Below, one piece after another: positions 35,847-46,183 of a DNA stretch of 64,000 bases (position 1 is its first letter; every line of letters begins with the position of its first letter). This DNA comes from Oceanobacillus arenosus (GTDB lineage Bacteria > Bacillota > Bacilli > Bacillales > Amphibacillaceae). The stretch covers positions 363,596-427,595 of the forward strand of contig NZ_PIOC01000001.1 in the NCBI RefSeq assembly GCF_003369575.1, written 5' to 3'. The notes below the pieces were generated by a model. The model saw only the letters and a list, made by a program, of their open reading frames with translations. It was not told the DNA's origin and made no database searches. Position numbers and translations under genes: made by a program.

Positions 35847-37526
35847 TTATTCTGCTGAGCCAACACTAGCCCATTTGTATTCATATGGTGCCCCAAATGG
35901 ATTTAAGAACACGCCTTCTACTTTAGGTGAAACTAACTGTGCACGTGAACTTTGATAGATTGGTGCAATAGCGGCATCTTCAAATAAAATCTTCTCTGCT
36001 TCTAAGAAGTTCTCATAGCGTGCAGCATTATCTGTTGCAAGCGTTGAAGCTGTTGCTTTCACTAATTCATCATACTTAGCGTTTGAATAGCCCATGTTAT
36101 TGTTTCCACTATCTGTCGTCCAAAGATTCATGTATGTGAATGGATCAAGGAAATCTGGACCCCATCTAGAAATTTGCATTTCATAATCCATGTTTGTATC
36201 TAAATCAAGTCGTTGTTTTTTTGGTACTTGTTTTAAGTTGATTTTTAACCCTGGTAAATTCTTTTGTAATTGATTCGCAATGTACTCCGTCATTACTTTC
36301 GTTGTCTGATCGTCATCAACTAATAATTCAAGCTCCACTGCTTCGGTTCCAAGCTCTGCTAATCCCTTGTTCCAGAATTCAACCGCAGCTTCTTCATCGT
36401 AAGTCATGAGGTCTCCATTAACTGCTCGGAAATCTTCGCCGCCATCTGGTAGTGGTGTGAAATCAGCTGGAATTAAACCATTTGCAACGAATGAACCATT
36501 ATTAAGAATTTCATCAACTAAGGATTGTTTATCAAATGCTCTACTTATCGCAGCTCGAATATTTGTATTAGCAAGTGCATCTGATGTTGTTTCATTTAAC
36601 TTAATAAAGTAAACAAATGTATCTGCTGCAACTGCATAGTCTTCATGTGATGCATATTGATCCACTAGATCCGATGTCAAATCAACACGGTCAACTTTAC
36701 CTGTTTCATATAAATCAACGGCAGTTTGTGGCTCTTTAATAACCTCGAATGTTAGTTTGTCCAACTGAACCGTTTCTGCATCCCAGTATTCTTCACTCTT
36801 CACAAGTTCCCAATTGTTACTTGTACTCGTCCAGTTTTCAATCGTAAATGGACCATTTCCGAGTACCGTTTCCGAACTAGTTGCAAAGTTTTCTCCTTGT
36901 TCTTCAACAAATTTCTCGTTTAAAGGTAAGAACGTACCAAACGATGTTAACGTTTCGAAGTATGCAGTTGGGTTTTCAAGTTCAACAACTAATGTGTAAT
37001 CACCATCTGCTTTTACCCCTAATTCTTCAACTGGAAGCTCTCCGCTACTTACTGCTGTAGCATTTTTAATTACGTCATTCATCATATATGGTCCATATTC
37101 AGAACCTGTATCTGGGTTTACTGCACGTTGCCATGCATATACGAAGTCATGTGCAGTTACCGGATCCCCGTTTTCCCACTTGCCATCTTCACGTAGTGTA
37201 AATGTCCATGTTAGCCCATCTTCACTTACTTTATGATCGATTGCCATACCATCGACAGGTGCTGTATTCTCATCTAAACGATATAGCCCTTCCATTGTCG
37301 CTGCCAAATAGATGAATGAAGATTCATCCGTTGCTAGCGATGGATCCATAGATGGAATCGTCTCTGGGTTTGTTAGATGAAGTACTTGTTCCTCTTTTTC
37401 TGCAGCAGAGTCATTTCCTGCTCCCTCTTCCTTTGGTGCATTTTCTGTATCTCCGCCTGAACATGCTACTACTACACTTAGCAATAATCCAAATACTAGT
37501 AATAACATCCAATTTCTTACTCTCAT
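35847..37526 (-). CDS. OppA-type peptide-binding lipoprotein
   Basis: This 559-residue extracellular solute-binding protein (family 5) has a lipoprotein signal peptide with lipobox VVAC (Cys22), an acidic linker, then LHLTNPETIPSMDPSLATDESS and AHDFVYAWQRAVNP, typical of OppA. It would capture oligopeptides and pass them to an ABC importer. No permease or ATPase genes are next to it, so it must serve a transporter encoded elsewhere. AGGGGG precedes the ATG. Confidence 0.9.
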   Translation of the reverse strand: MRVRNWMLLLVFGLLLSVVVACSGGDTENAPKEEGAGNDSAAEKEEQVLHLTNPETIPSMDPSLATDESSFIYLAATMEGLYRLDENTAPVDGMAIDHKVSEDGLTWTFTLREDGKWENGDPVTAHDFVYAWQRAVNPDTGSEYGPYMMNDVIKNATAVSSGELPVEELGVKADGDYTLVVELENPTAYFETLTSFGTFLPLNEKFVEEQGENFATSSETVLGNGPFTIENWTSTSNNWELVKSEEYWDAETVQLDKLTFEVIKEPQTAVDLYETGKVDRVDLTSDLVDQYASHEDYAVAADTFVYFIKLNETTSDALANTNIRAAISRAFDKQSLVDEILNNGSFVANGLIPADFTPLPDGGEDFRAVNGDLMTYDEEAAVEFWNKGLAELGTEAVELELLVDDDQTTKVMTEYIANQLQKNLPGLKINLKQVPKKQRLDLDTNMDYEMQISRWGPDFLDPFTYMNLWTTDSGNNNMGYSNAKYDELVKATASTLATDNAARYENFLEAEKILFEDAAIAPIYQSSRAQLVSPKVEGVFLNPFGAPYEYKWASVGSAE

Positions 37527-37658
37527 TGTAAATCCCCCTTAACTACCTTTTTCTGAAAATTTTCGTTGTTTCCATTAAAAAGAAACCTGTAAGTAATTAT
37601 ACCTAAATATTCTAATATTGCAAGGGAATTTTTTAAAATAATAGAATAATGATTGAAT

Positions 37659-37697
37659 TAAAAAAGCTAGAGTAAGCATCCACTCTAGCCTTTTTTA
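37659..37697 (-). terminator. Terminator after argH
   Basis: AAAAAGCTAGAGT pairs with ACTCTAGCCTTTTT around an 8-nt loop. Confidence 0.88.
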
Positions 37698-37709
37698 AAG
37701 ATTTTACGA

Positions 37710-39125
37710 TTAAACTTGAATCGCTTTCGTTTGTAATTGAATCCAATTATTATTCTCTTTCATAGCTGCAATGGCCGTCGTTATTTGCTCCTCTACTCGG
37801 TTTTTTGCTGTTCCACCTGCAACATTGCGCGCATTAACGACAGCTTCTGGAGTTAATACATCAAAAATATCAGCCTCAACTAGGTTAGAATACGATTGAA
37901 ATTCTTCCAATGACATATCTAGTAAATACTTTTTATCATTAATACAAGCTAACACGACTTGACCAACAACCGCATGGGATTCTCGAAATGGCATCCCTTT
38001 CCCAACTAAATAATCTGCTAAATCTGTCGCATTTGAGAAATCCTTACGAACAGCGGCATACATTTTTTCCTTTTTCACTTGCATCGTTTCAATCATTGGT
38101 GCAAACAATGCCAATGCACCCCTTAAGGTTTCGACAGTATCAAACATTCCCTCTTTGTCCTCTTGCATGTCTTTATTATATGCTAGTGGCAAACCTTTCA
38201 ATGTCGTTAGCATTCCCATTAAATGACCATACACACGCCCAGTTTTCCCACGAACAAGTTCTGCAACATCGGGGTTTTTCTTCTGTGGCATCATACTGCT
38301 TCCTGTTGAGAATGCATCATCCAATTCAACGAAATTAAACTCAGCACTCGACCATTGAACAATTTCCTCACATAGTCGTGATAGATGGGTTGAGATTAAG
38401 GATGCATTCGCAAGAAACTCGACGACAAAATCGCGGTCACTCACTGCATCTAAACTGTTTTCACTTATACCGAAAAAGCCAAGTTTTTCAGCGACAAGCT
38501 GTCGATTAATCGGAAAGGTAGTACCAGCTAAGGCACCTGCACCAAGCGGCGATTTATTCACTCGCTTAAAGCTATCCATTAGCCTTTCCACATCACGCTG
38601 GAACATAAATACATATGCCATCATATGATGACCAAATAGGACTGGCTGTGCTCGTTGCAAATGCGTATAACCAGGCATGACCGTTTCCAAATTCGACTTT
38701 GCTTGATTTAATAAGGATTCTTGGACCGTTCCAATTAATTGAGCAATTTCTATAATCGCTTCCCGTAAATACAGTCGCATATCTAATGCCACTTGATCAT
38801 TTCTGCTTCTTCCCGTATGAAGCTTTCCACCAATGGCACCTATTTCCTCAATTAATAGCTTCTCAACGTTCATGTGGATATCTTCGTTCTCAGCTGTTAA
38901 AACAGCTTCCCCAGCATTTATCTTCTTAGCGACGATTGCTAAACCAGCTGCAATGGTATCTGCATCTGCTTCTGGAATAATTCCACAGGCCTTTAACATC
39001 CCGACATGTGCGATACTTCCCTGAATATCGTATTTTGCTAACTTTTTATCAAAGTAGATTGATGCTGTATATTCATCAACTAATTGATTTGTTGGCTTGG
39101 TAAATCTTCCACCCCATAGTTTCAC
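37710..39125 (-). CDS. argH: Argininosuccinate lyase
   Basis: This 471-residue enzyme splits argininosuccinate into arginine and fumarate, the last step of arginine synthesis. It opens KLWGGRF and has [37 protein letters not shown] and the superfamily signature [12 protein letters not shown] with the catalytic Ser loop. It overlaps argG by 4 bp (ATGA) and so is translationally coupled. Confidence 0.95.
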   Translation of the reverse strand: MKLWGGRFTKPTNQLVDEYTASIYFDKKLAKYDIQGSIAHVGMLKACGIIPEADADTIAAGLAIVAKKINAGEAVLTAENEDIHMNVEKLLIEEIGAIGGKLHTGRSRNDQVALDMRLYLREAIIEIAQLIGTVQESLLNQAKSNLETVMPGYTHLQRAQPVLFGHHMMAYVFMFQRDVERLMDSFKRVNKSPLGAGALAGTTFPINRQLVAEKLGFFGISENSLDAVSDRDFVVEFLANASLISTHLSRLCEEIVQWSSAEFNFVELDDAFSTGSSMMPQKKNPDVAELVRGKTGRVYGHLMGMLTTLKGLPLAYNKDMQEDKEGMFDTVETLRGALALFAPMIETMQVKKEKMYAAVRKDFSNATDLADYLVGKGMPFRESHAVVGQVVLACINDKKYLLDMSLEEFQSYSNLVEADIFDVLTPEAVVNARNVAGGTAKNRVEEQITTAIAAMKENNNWIQLQTKAIQV

Positions 39126-40381
39126 TTCTTAACAGCTTCCTTTACCCCAAGATTGACTTTATCAATTGAATTATCCTTCTCTTTGTTTGTACCATTAACA
39201 GCAGAATGTACCTTCGTTGGTAATCCCCATAATTTAATAAAGCCTAATGCTGCCCCGTGATCAAATGCATCATCCTTATTGTAGGTTGCAAGATCGAAGT
39301 CATATAATGAGTTTGCTGATTCACGACCAATAACTTGGGCGCTTCCTTTATATAATTTAACTTTTACCGTACCAGATACATAGTTTTGAGTTTGCTCGAT
39401 AAATGCTTTTAATGAATCGGTTAGCGCTGAGAACCATAAGCCATTATAAACCGTTTGTGCAAATTTCTGTTCGATGATTGGTTTAAATTCTGCCAGTTCT
39501 CTCGGTAATGTTAGTGCCTCTAACTCTTGATGGGCAGCAATTAATGTCAATGCAGCTGGTGCTTCGTATATTTCACGTGATTTAATCCCTACTAACCGGT
39601 TTTCCACATGATCAATTCTTCCTACACCGTGTTTTCCTGCAATTTCATTCAATTCTAAGATAAGCTCATCTAATGGAAGTGCCTTTCCATCAATTGAAAC
39701 AGGCTTCCCTTGTTCAAATGTAATTTGGATGGTTTGTGGTTCATCCGGGGCGTCAACTGGATCAACTGTCAGATCAAATGCTTCCTTAGGAGCCTCTGCC
39801 CAAGGGTCCTCAAGTATCCCACATTCATTACTGCGTCCCCATAAATTTTGATCAATACTAAATGGATTATCTAAATCAATCGGTATCGGGATATTATGTG
39901 CCTTTGCATATTCAATTTCTTCTTCTCTAGACATTGCCCATTCTCGAACAGGTGCAACAATTTGAAGCTCTGGATTTAATGCGGTAAAGGCGACATCAAA
40001 TCTTACTTGGTCATTTCCTTTTCCAGTACAGCCATGAGCAACAGCAGCTGCACCTTCCTTCTCAGCAATATCTACAAGAATCTTCGCAATCAACGGACGT
40101 GATAGTGCAGAGATTAATGGATACTTCCCTTCATATAAGAGATTTGCTTGAAGCGCAGGCAGTACATATTCATTTGCATAAAGTGATTTTGCATCGATAA
40201 CATAGGATTTGATTGCACCAACATCGAGTGCTTTCTTTTGTACAAAATCCAAGTCCTTCCCTTCCCCAACATCAAGTGCAACAGCGATAACATCATAATT
40301 ATATTTTTCCTGTAACCAATTAATAGCTACAGAAGTATCTAATCCACCAGAATAAGCTAGAACAATCTTTTCTTTTCCCAT
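39122..40381 (-). CDS. argG: Argininosuccinate synthase
   Basis: This 419-residue enzyme joins citrulline and aspartate using ATP. It has the N-type ATP PP-motif [10 protein letters not shown] (residues 9-18), [17 protein letters not shown], and [12 protein letters not shown]. It is somewhat longer at the C-terminus than the usual 400 residues, with a charged tail. It heads the argGH operon behind two ARG boxes. Confidence 0.95.
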   Translation of the reverse strand: MGKEKIVLAYSGGLDTSVAINWLQEKYNYDVIAVALDVGEGKDLDFVQKKALDVGAIKSYVIDAKSLYANEYVLPALQANLLYEGKYPLISALSRPLIAKILVDIAEKEGAAAVAHGCTGKGNDQVRFDVAFTALNPELQIVAPVREWAMSREEEIEYAKAHNIPIPIDLDNPFSIDQNLWGRSNECGILEDPWAEAPKEAFDLTVDPVDAPDEPQTIQITFEQGKPVSIDGKALPLDELILELNEIAGKHGVGRIDHVENRLVGIKSREIYEAPAALTLIAAHQELEALTLPRELAEFKPIIEQKFAQTVYNGLWFSALTDSLKAFIEQTQNYVSGTVKVKLYKGSAQVIGRESANSLYDFDLATYNKDDAFDHGAALGFIKLWGLPTKVHSAVNGTNKEKDNSIDKVNLGVKEAVKK

Positions 40382-40412
40382 TTTTCAATTTCCCCTTTCA
40401 TATTTTACTATG

Positions 40413-40450
40413 TATGAATTATTATGCATTATATTGTATAATAATTCAAG
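40413..40450 (-). promoter_or_regulatory. argGH promoter with two tandem ARG boxes
   Basis: TATGAATTATTATGCATT (40413-40430) fits the ArgR/AhrC consensus TnTGnATwwwwATnCAnA at 17 of 18 positions. ATTGTATAATAATTCAAG (40433-40450) is a second, slightly weaker box, centred 20 bp away. They cover the minus-strand promoter TTGAAT-17 bp-CATAAT. Arginine-dependent repression by a hexameric ArgR is expected. Confidence 0.8.
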
Positions 40451-40514
40451 TAGTTTTTTAACTATTTTAATTTATTTTGCAAAACGTGATATTTTATATA
40501 GGAGCACAGGCTTA

Positions 40515-40538
40515 CCGCTCCGAAAATACACTACGCTA
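40515..40538 (+). repeat. Fragment of the 130-bp dispersed repeat
   Basis: CCGCTCCGAAAATACACTAC followed by GCTA matches the first 25 bp of the repeat at 35501, then diverges. It looks like a deletion remnant. Confidence 0.5.
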
Positions 40539-40640
40539 GGGAGAATAAACCCACCAACTATTGACCAATCTCCAAATAAGTTTGAGCCTTTAAAATTGTT
40601 GCACTTAGTAGTGAGAAAGTAGTTATACTTTCTTACCTAC

Positions 40641-40690
40641 CAAAAAAGTCGGGCATCCAAAGTAGATTTACTACCTTGAATACCCGACTC
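40641..40690 (-). terminator. Terminator after the YhfK-like gene
   Basis: A long stem, AGTCGGG...GTAG / CTAC...CCCGACT (40648-40688) with few mismatches, is followed by TTTTTT on the minus strand. Confidence 0.85.
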
Positions 40691-40702
40691 TCCAACATTG
40701 TC

Positions 40703-41350
40703 TTATAGGTTTTTTAATGCGTCTGCAATAGGTGTATCCCCTGACAATAGGTCAAATGACTGACGATATGTCTTTTCTTCATTAAGAGCTGCAACAATTG
40801 TACTTGCAACATCCTCACGTGGAACTGATCCACCTGGAAGACTTTCTGCAATCGATACTTTCTCTGTTCCTGGTTCATTTAATAATCCACCAGGACGTAC
40901 GATTGTATAATTTAGTGCACTCGCTACAAGTGCTTCATCTGCATAATGCTTCGCAGCCATGTATGGTTTAATCGGACTGTCTGCCCATGAATCACGTTTG
41001 TCAGCACCAATAGCACTCACAATGATAAAGCGTTCCGCACCAACCTTTTCTGCCGCCTCTATCGATTTGATTGCCCCATCTAAATCAACTAATATCGTTT
41101 TATCTGCTCCAGTATTACCACCAGATCCGGCAGTGAAGATCACTGCATCACTGCCTTCTACAGCACCTGCGATTTCCTCCACAGAACCTTCTAAATTTGC
41201 AACAACAGCATTCACACCCGATTCTTTTAATGCCTCCGCTTGTTCCTCTCTCCGAACCATCGCTTTCAGTGAATGCTCCTCACTTTCCTGTAATTGTCGT
41301 ACAAGATGCTTCCCGATTTGCCCATTCGCTCCAATTAATAGTACCTTCAT
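40703..41350 (-). CDS. NAD(P)-binding atypical SDR (YhfK-like)
   Basis: This 215-residue Rossmann protein begins MKVLLIGANGQIGKHLVRQL, followed by VVANLEG and SDAVIFTAGSGGNTG; the SxxxYxxxK active site of classical SDRs is absent. It belongs to the NmrA/YhfK group, often oxidative-stress related, of unknown substrate. I chose the ATG at 41350 behind GGGGAG; the frame extends to 41452. Confidence 0.82.
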   Translation of the reverse strand: MKVLLIGANGQIGKHLVRQLQESEEHSLKAMVRREEQAEALKESGVNAVVANLEGSVEEIAGAVEGSDAVIFTAGSGGNTGADKTILVDLDGAIKSIEAAEKVGAERFIIVSAIGADKRDSWADSPIKPYMAAKHYADEALVASALNYTIVRPGGLLNEPGTEKVSIAESLPGGSVPREDVASTIVAALNEEKTYRQSFDLLSGDTPIADALKNL

Positions 41351-41586
41351 TGTAATAATCTCCCCTTTACTACTAAAAATACTTACTATATGCATTGTTT
41401 CAGAATACGAACTATTAATCAAAGCATGTGCTTCATGAAATTTATTCAGCACTGTTATTTCTTTTTACGTAATTTTATGCAATATTTTGTATTTCAAAAT
41501 GGAAATTCATGAAAAATATCAGTGACTACAACTAACACAAAGCGTGTCATCAATTCAATACAACATGTAATATAATTAATGGTAAG

Positions 41587-41633
41587 CAAAAAAGACTGAC
41601 CCAGGGGTAACCACCCCACGGCCAGTCTTTTTT
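41587..41633 (-). terminator. Terminator of the pst operon
   Basis: AAAAAGACTG...CCC-GGGGT pairs with ACCCC...CAGTCTTTTT, a strong GC-rich stem with T-tracts on both strands, 11 nt after pstB. Confidence 0.9.
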
Positions 41634-41643
41634 GCTTTTTATC

Positions 41644-42480
41644 TTAACCGAATCGACCTGAAATATAATCTTCTGTACGTGTATCACTCGGATTTGTAAA
41701 GATATTATTTGTGTTATCATATTCAACAACTTTTCCATCTAGGAAGAAAGCAGTTCTGTCAGAAATACGGGCTGCTTGTTGCATATTATGTGTAACAATA
41801 ATAATTGAGTAATCATTCTTCAATTCTTGAACTAATTCTTCGATACGAAGTGTTGATTTAGGATCAAGCGCTGATGTTGGCTCATCCATTAAGATAACAT
41901 CTGGTTGAACTGCTAAGCAACGAGCAATACATAAACGTTGCTGTTGTCCACCTGAAAGTCCATAAGCATTTTCATTTAGTCGGTCTTTTACTTCATCCCA
42001 AATGTAAGCACCACGAAGGCTCTTCTCTACTACTTCATCTAAAATTTTCTTATTACGGATACCATGGATTTTCGGACCGTATGCAATATTGTCATAAATA
42101 GATTTAGGAAATGGATTCGGCTTTTGGAATACCATTCCAACTCTTGTTCTCAAGTCCTCTACTTTAAATGACTTATCTAAAATGTTCTTCGATTGGTACG
42201 AAATCGTTCCCGTTGTACGTACACCTGGAACGAGTTCAACCATACGATTTAATGTCTTGATATATGTTGATTTTCCACATCCAGAAGGCCCGATGATTGC
42301 TGTAACTTCCTTCTCGTAAATGGATAAATTAATATCTCTTAATGCATGTGTTTCTGAGTACCACAAGTTTAAATCTTTCGTATCGTAAACAATGTTACGA
42401 TTTTTATTCGTTGTATCAACGGCAACATTATCCACTTTAAGCTTTACAGTTGATTTCTGATTTTCTGATGAAGAACTCAT
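41644..42480 (-). CDS. pstB: Phosphate ABC transporter ATPase
   Basis: This 278-residue ATPase energises phosphate import. It has Walker [11 protein letters not shown]-loop [10 protein letters not shown] (the PstB form), signature LSGGQQQR, Walker [14 protein letters not shown] and switch THNMQQA. It lies 80 nt after pstA in the same operon. AAAGGAGTGG precedes the ATG. Confidence 0.96.
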   Translation of the reverse strand: MSSSSENQKSTVKLKVDNVAVDTTNKNRNIVYDTKDLNLWYSETHALRDINLSIYEKEVTAIIGPSGCGKSTYIKTLNRMVELVPGVRTTGTISYQSKNILDKSFKVEDLRTRVGMVFQKPNPFPKSIYDNIAYGPKIHGIRNKKILDEVVEKSLRGAYIWDEVKDRLNENAYGLSGGQQQRLCIARCLAVQPDVILMDEPTSALDPKSTLRIEELVQELKNDYSIIIVTHNMQQAARISDRTAFFLDGKVVEYDNTNNIFTNPSDTRTEDYISGRFG

Positions 42481-42560
42481 CGTTTTCCACTCCTTAATAT
42501 CTTATGTCCATCCTCAATAATACCAAAACGAATCATCTCTATTTTCTTTAGTACCGCGCA

Positions 42561-43445
42561 TTAATATCTTTGCTGGAATTTGTTTCGAATAAAGATAGCA
42601 ATGGAATTTAGGATAAATAATAGTAAAAGCAATACGATAATTGTTGCTGCAGCTAAGTTTGCATATTCAGCAACTAAGGACGCATCAAGTGTCCAGTAGT
42701 AAATCTGCATTGGAAGTGCTGTAAATGTATCTAGTAATCCATTTGGGAAAGGAAGTAAAAATGCAGGAATACCTAATACAGTTAAAGGAGCAGTTTCACC
42801 AATAGCACGTGATAAAGCTAAAATCGTACCCGTTAAGATACTTGGTAAAGCAGCAGGTAAAATAACGGTTCTGATTGTTTGCCATTTTGTAGCACCCATT
42901 CCATATGCTGCTTCCGATAAATGCTGTGGAACTGCTCGAAGCGCTTCCTGAGCAGAAACAATCAAGATTGGTAATACGAGCAGAGATAACGTTAATCCAC
43001 CGGCAAGCACAGCATTACCGAGTCCTAAAAACCTTGAAAATACAGTTAAACCCAAAAGTCCATATACAATCGAAGGTACACCGGCCAAGTTAGAAATATT
43101 CGTTTGAATGAAATTTTGGAACCATCCTTTTTTAGCATATAACTCCAAGTAAATAGCCGAACCAATTCCTATGATAATAGTAACAGGAATCACGACTAAC
43201 ATCGTCCAACTAGTACCTAAAAGTGCCCCCATAATCCCAGCTCTATCAGGATTTGATGATAGTTTTGCCGTTAAAAAATTCCAATCCAGCCAGCCAATTC
43301 CTTGCATAAGGACCCGAATTAGTAGAATTGCGAGTACAACAAGCCCAACTAATGTTGAAAGGAAAAAGATTACTTTCCAAATATTATTATTGCGAACTCG
43401 GGAATTCATCCTAGCCTCTAATCTGTTTGCATCAATTTGTTTCAT
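42561..43445 (-). CDS. pstA: Phosphate ABC transporter permease
   Basis: This 294-residue permease has six membrane helices and the EAA-type loop SEAAYGMGATKWQTIRTVILPAA... that docks on PstB (positions near residue 180). VPSIVYGLLGL is conserved in PstA. It starts 2 nt after pstC. Confidence 0.95.
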   Translation of the reverse strand: MKQIDANRLEARMNSRVRNNNIWKVIFFLSTLVGLVVLAILLIRVLMQGIGWLDWNFLTAKLSSNPDRAGIMGALLGTSWTMLVVIPVTIIIGIGSAIYLELYAKKGWFQNFIQTNISNLAGVPSIVYGLLGLTVFSRFLGLGNAVLAGGLTLSLLVLPILIVSAQEALRAVPQHLSEAAYGMGATKWQTIRTVILPAALPSILTGTILALSRAIGETAPLTVLGIPAFLLPFPNGLLDTFTALPMQIYYWTLDASLVAEYANLAAATIIVLLLLLFILNSIAIFIRNKFQQRY

Positions 43446-43447
43446 AA

Positions 43448-44404
43448 TTAATATTCCTCCCTAAATTTACGAGAGACATATCTTGCAAGTAAATTCATAA
43501 TAAGTGTAAATACAAATAATGTTAATGCAACAGCATATAAGCTATAGTATATTGTCGATCCAGCTGGTGCGTCTCCTCCAGATACTTCAACAATATACGC
43601 AGTCATCGTCTGCATGGATTGTGTAATGTCAAATGTGAAGTTTTTGGAACTACCACTTGCAATCGTAACAATCATTGTTTCACCGATTGCACGAGATATA
43701 CCAAGTACGAAGGATGCAATAATTCCAGATAATGCGGCAGGAATTACTACTTTTATCGTTGTTTCAAGTTTAGTTGCACCCATTGCAAGCGAACCTTCGC
43801 GCATTGCATTTGGAACTGATGTCATTGCATCTTCAGATAATGATGCAATCATCGGGATAATCATTACGCCCATAACAAGACCAGGACTGAGTATATTTGT
43901 TGCATCTACACCAGGGAAGATGGATCTAATAAGAGGTGTTACAAAAGTGAATGCGAAAAAACCGTACACGATAGTCGGTATTCCGGCAAGTACTTCTAGT
44001 AGTGGTTTGAGTACTCTTCTTACTTTATCAGAAGCGTATTCACTCAAATAGATTGCAGACATTAGCCCGATCGGACCTGCCACAAGCATCGCAATAATAG
44101 TAGACATAATTGTACCATTGATTAGTGGTAATACACCAAACTCAGGGTTCTGACTCAGTGGTTTCAATATTGTTCCAGTGAAGAAGTCCCAAATTGGTAC
44201 CCTTTTGAAAAATTCAACTGCCTCTGTAATTAATGTAAGAACAATTCCTATTGTTGTTAGAACTGAAATGATTGCAATGATGAATAGAATCGTCGGAATT
44301 GCTTTTTCAAAATAATTAGAAAAGCTCTTCTTCTGCTTATTTCTTGCGATCATTTCTCCAATATCAACAGCATTCTTCTTGTTTAAATCGCCGTTTGTTG
44401 CCAT
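43448..44404 (-). CDS. pstC: Phosphate ABC transporter permease
   Basis: This 318-residue permease has a long cytoplasmic N-terminus, six helices, IPTIVYGFFAFTFV and the EAA-type loop REGSLAMGATKLETTIKVVI, all typical of PstC. I chose the ATG at 44404 with AAGGGG upstream; the frame continues to 44431. A hairpin lies between it and pstS. Confidence 0.93.
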   Translation of the reverse strand: MATNGDLNKKNAVDIGEMIARNKQKKSFSNYFEKAIPTILFIIAIISVLTTIGIVLTLITEAVEFFKRVPIWDFFTGTILKPLSQNPEFGVLPLINGTIMSTIIAMLVAGPIGLMSAIYLSEYASDKVRRVLKPLLEVLAGIPTIVYGFFAFTFVTPLIRSIFPGVDATNILSPGLVMGVMIIPMIASLSEDAMTSVPNAMREGSLAMGATKLETTIKVVIPAALSGIIASFVLGISRAIGETMIVTIASGSSKNFTFDITQSMQTMTAYIVEVSGGDAPAGSTIYYSLYAVALTLFVFTLIMNLLARYVSRKFREEY

Positions 44405-44446
44405 TTTATTGTGGCACCCCTTCCGCAACATCGCTTAAAAACTCAT

Positions 44447-44487
44447 AATAAGATGAGAGCAACGCGTTAGTTAGCTCTCATCTTATT
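44447..44487 (-). terminator. Hairpin between pstS and pstC (partial terminator / mRNA stabiliser)
   Basis: AATAAGATGAGAGC pairs perfectly with GCTCTCATCTTATT around a 13-nt loop; on the minus strand TTTTT follows after about six bases. Such stems after binding-protein genes make the binding protein more abundant than the membrane parts. Confidence 0.75.
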
Positions 44488-44523
44488 AGATTATATATTA
44501 GTTTTTTATAAAACGCTATTTAA

Positions 44524-45537
44524 TTATTGAATTGCGTTTAATTCATCAAGTAATGCTTTTGCTTCTTCATCTGGAATTGGTGCGAAACCAGTTTCTCCAG
44601 CGAAAGTATTTGTGTTTTCCATTACATATTTAGCATAATCAAGCACTTCTGGTTTTTCTTTAGCCATATTTACATTTAGGTAAGTATATACTGGACGAGT
44701 GAAGTTAGCATAATCTCCTTCTTCTCCAATTGTATCAAGTGACGGTACTACTGCACCTGCACCAAAGTCAACACCTACTGCTTGTACTTTTTCTTGGTTG
44801 CTATTGTAGTAACCAAATCCGAAGAATCCAATTGCATTTGTGTCTTCAGATACTAGTGTTACAAGTGTTGAGTAATCTTGTTGAAGATTGATATCACTAA
44901 CTAAATCTTGTTCTTCAAGAATGTTTTCATAGAAGAATTCATAAGTACCGTGGTTTTCGTTTGGTCCGTAAGCTTGGATTTTCTCATCTGGCCATTCTGC
45001 GTTAATTTCAGACCATTTAGTTACTGTACCAAGGAAAATATCTTTTACTTGTTGTTCAGTAAGTTCTGTTGCCCAGTCATTAGCTGGATTAGTTACAATT
45101 GTTAAACCATCTAATGCTACTTTAAGTTCTTTAACTTCAATTCCAAGTTCATCAGCTTTCGCTTGTTCTTCATCTTTAATTTTACGAGAAGCATCATTAA
45201 AGTCTGTTCCATCTTCTACTAGGAATTTTTCAAATCCAGCACCTGTACCTGCACGACTTACTTCAACAGATACTCCTGGTTGATCTACTGTCATATATTC
45301 TTCAGCAATTCTTTGCATTAATGGGAATACTGTACCTGAACCATCGATTACAACACTACCTTCTAAATCTGTTGCTGCATCTTTTTCTGTTGTTGCATCA
45401 CCTGCTGCTTTATCTTTTTCTGTTGTTGCATCATCTGCTGCTTTATCTGTATTGTCTTGCTTTGCTCCACCGCATGCTACAAGCACAACTGCAAGTGCTG
45501 CTACTACTAGGAACATAAGATACTTTTTGAAATTCAT
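44524..45537 (-). CDS. pstS: Phosphate-binding lipoprotein
   Basis: This 337-residue lipoprotein has lipobox VLVAC (Cys22), a linker with a duplicated 11-residue DATTEKDKAAG-type unit, then the phosphate-binding motifs VVIDGSGTVFPLM and SRAGTGAGFEKF. It captures phosphate outside the membrane and feeds PstCAB. It is first in the operon, behind a Pho box. Confidence 0.94.
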   Translation of the reverse strand: MNFKKYLMFLVVAALAVVLVACGGAKQDNTDKAADDATTEKDKAAGDATTEKDAATDLEGSVVIDGSGTVFPLMQRIAEEYMTVDQPGVSVEVSRAGTGAGFEKFLVEDGTDFNDASRKIKDEEQAKADELGIEVKELKVALDGLTIVTNPANDWATELTEQQVKDIFLGTVTKWSEINAEWPDEKIQAYGPNENHGTYEFFYENILEEQDLVSDINLQQDYSTLVTLVSEDTNAIGFFGFGYYNSNQEKVQAVGVDFGAGAVVPSLDTIGEEGDYANFTRPVYTYLNVNMAKEKPEVLDYAKYVMENTNTFAGETGFAPIPDEEAKALLDELNAIQ

Positions 45538-45599
45538 GACTAAATGTCCTCCCTATTGTGAACTATTTATTTTCGAGCTGAGTTTTGCTCTCAATTGAT

Positions 45600-45653
45600 A
45601 GTATAGTGGGTAAATATTAAGATTGTGTGTAGTGAATGTAAAGGTTTTGTAAA
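45600..45653 (-). promoter_or_regulatory. pst promoter with PhoP (Pho) box
   Basis: On the minus strand TTTACA (45653-45648), TTTACA (45642-45637), TACACA (45631-45626) and TTAATA (45620-45615) repeat with 11-bp steps, the TTWACA pattern of Bacillus PhoP. A -10 TATACT is at 45605-45600. Induction by phosphate starvation through PhoPR is expected. Confidence 0.8.
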
Positions 45654-45811
45654 TTTATGTAGTAAAAGTCCCCCTAATTATGTAGATTATTGTAAAAACA
45701 TGTGCCATTAAGCCCTGTTACCCCACTATTACCACTTTCTCCTTATATCATTTGCACTAATTTATTTGTTATACTACTTTTATTCATTATTTTTTAAGGA
45801 GTGTAAACACG

Positions 45812-46183
45812 TTGCTTACCTTTTTTAAAATCATATTTCAAATCGTGATACTGTATATCATCTTTCTATTAGGTCAGTGGATTCAACAATCCCTTCATCT
45901 ATTTATCCCTGGAAGTGTAATCGGAATGATCATCCTCTTCCTATTGTTACTATTAAATATCGTCAAACCATTTTGGATCGATTTGGGAGCCAAGTTTATT
46001 ATTAGGCATCTGGCCTTTTTCTTCATTCCTATGACGGTAGGTGTGATTGATTATCTTGATTTATTTAAAGGTGATGGTCTTCTCCTAGTAATTATCGTAA
46101 TCATTAGTACACTACTCGTAATGATTAGCTCTGGTCTCGTAAGCCAATGGCTAGTGCAAAGGAAGGAAATTAACAATGACTAA
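45812..46183 (+). CDS. CidA/LrgA-family holin-like protein
   Basis: This 123-residue protein has four membrane helices and the family motif LFIPGSVIGMIILFLLLLLNIV (positions near residue 30), then FFFIPMTVGVIDY. CidA/LrgA proteins modulate murein hydrolase activity, cell lysis and pyruvate uptake. The start is a TTG with AAGGAGTG upstream. It overlaps its partner by 8 bp. I cannot tell from sequence whether it acts as CidA or LrgA. Confidence 0.85.
   Translation: MLTFFKIIFQIVILYIIFLLGQWIQQSLHLFIPGSVIGMIILFLLLLLNIVKPFWIDLGAKFIIRHLAFFFIPMTVGVIDYLDLFKGDGLLLVIIVIISTLLVMISSGLVSQWLVQRKEINND

Noticed and set aside
45321..45518. A Leu-rich 65-codon plus-strand frame
   Set aside because: It is the antisense of the PstS signal peptide and its repetitive linker.
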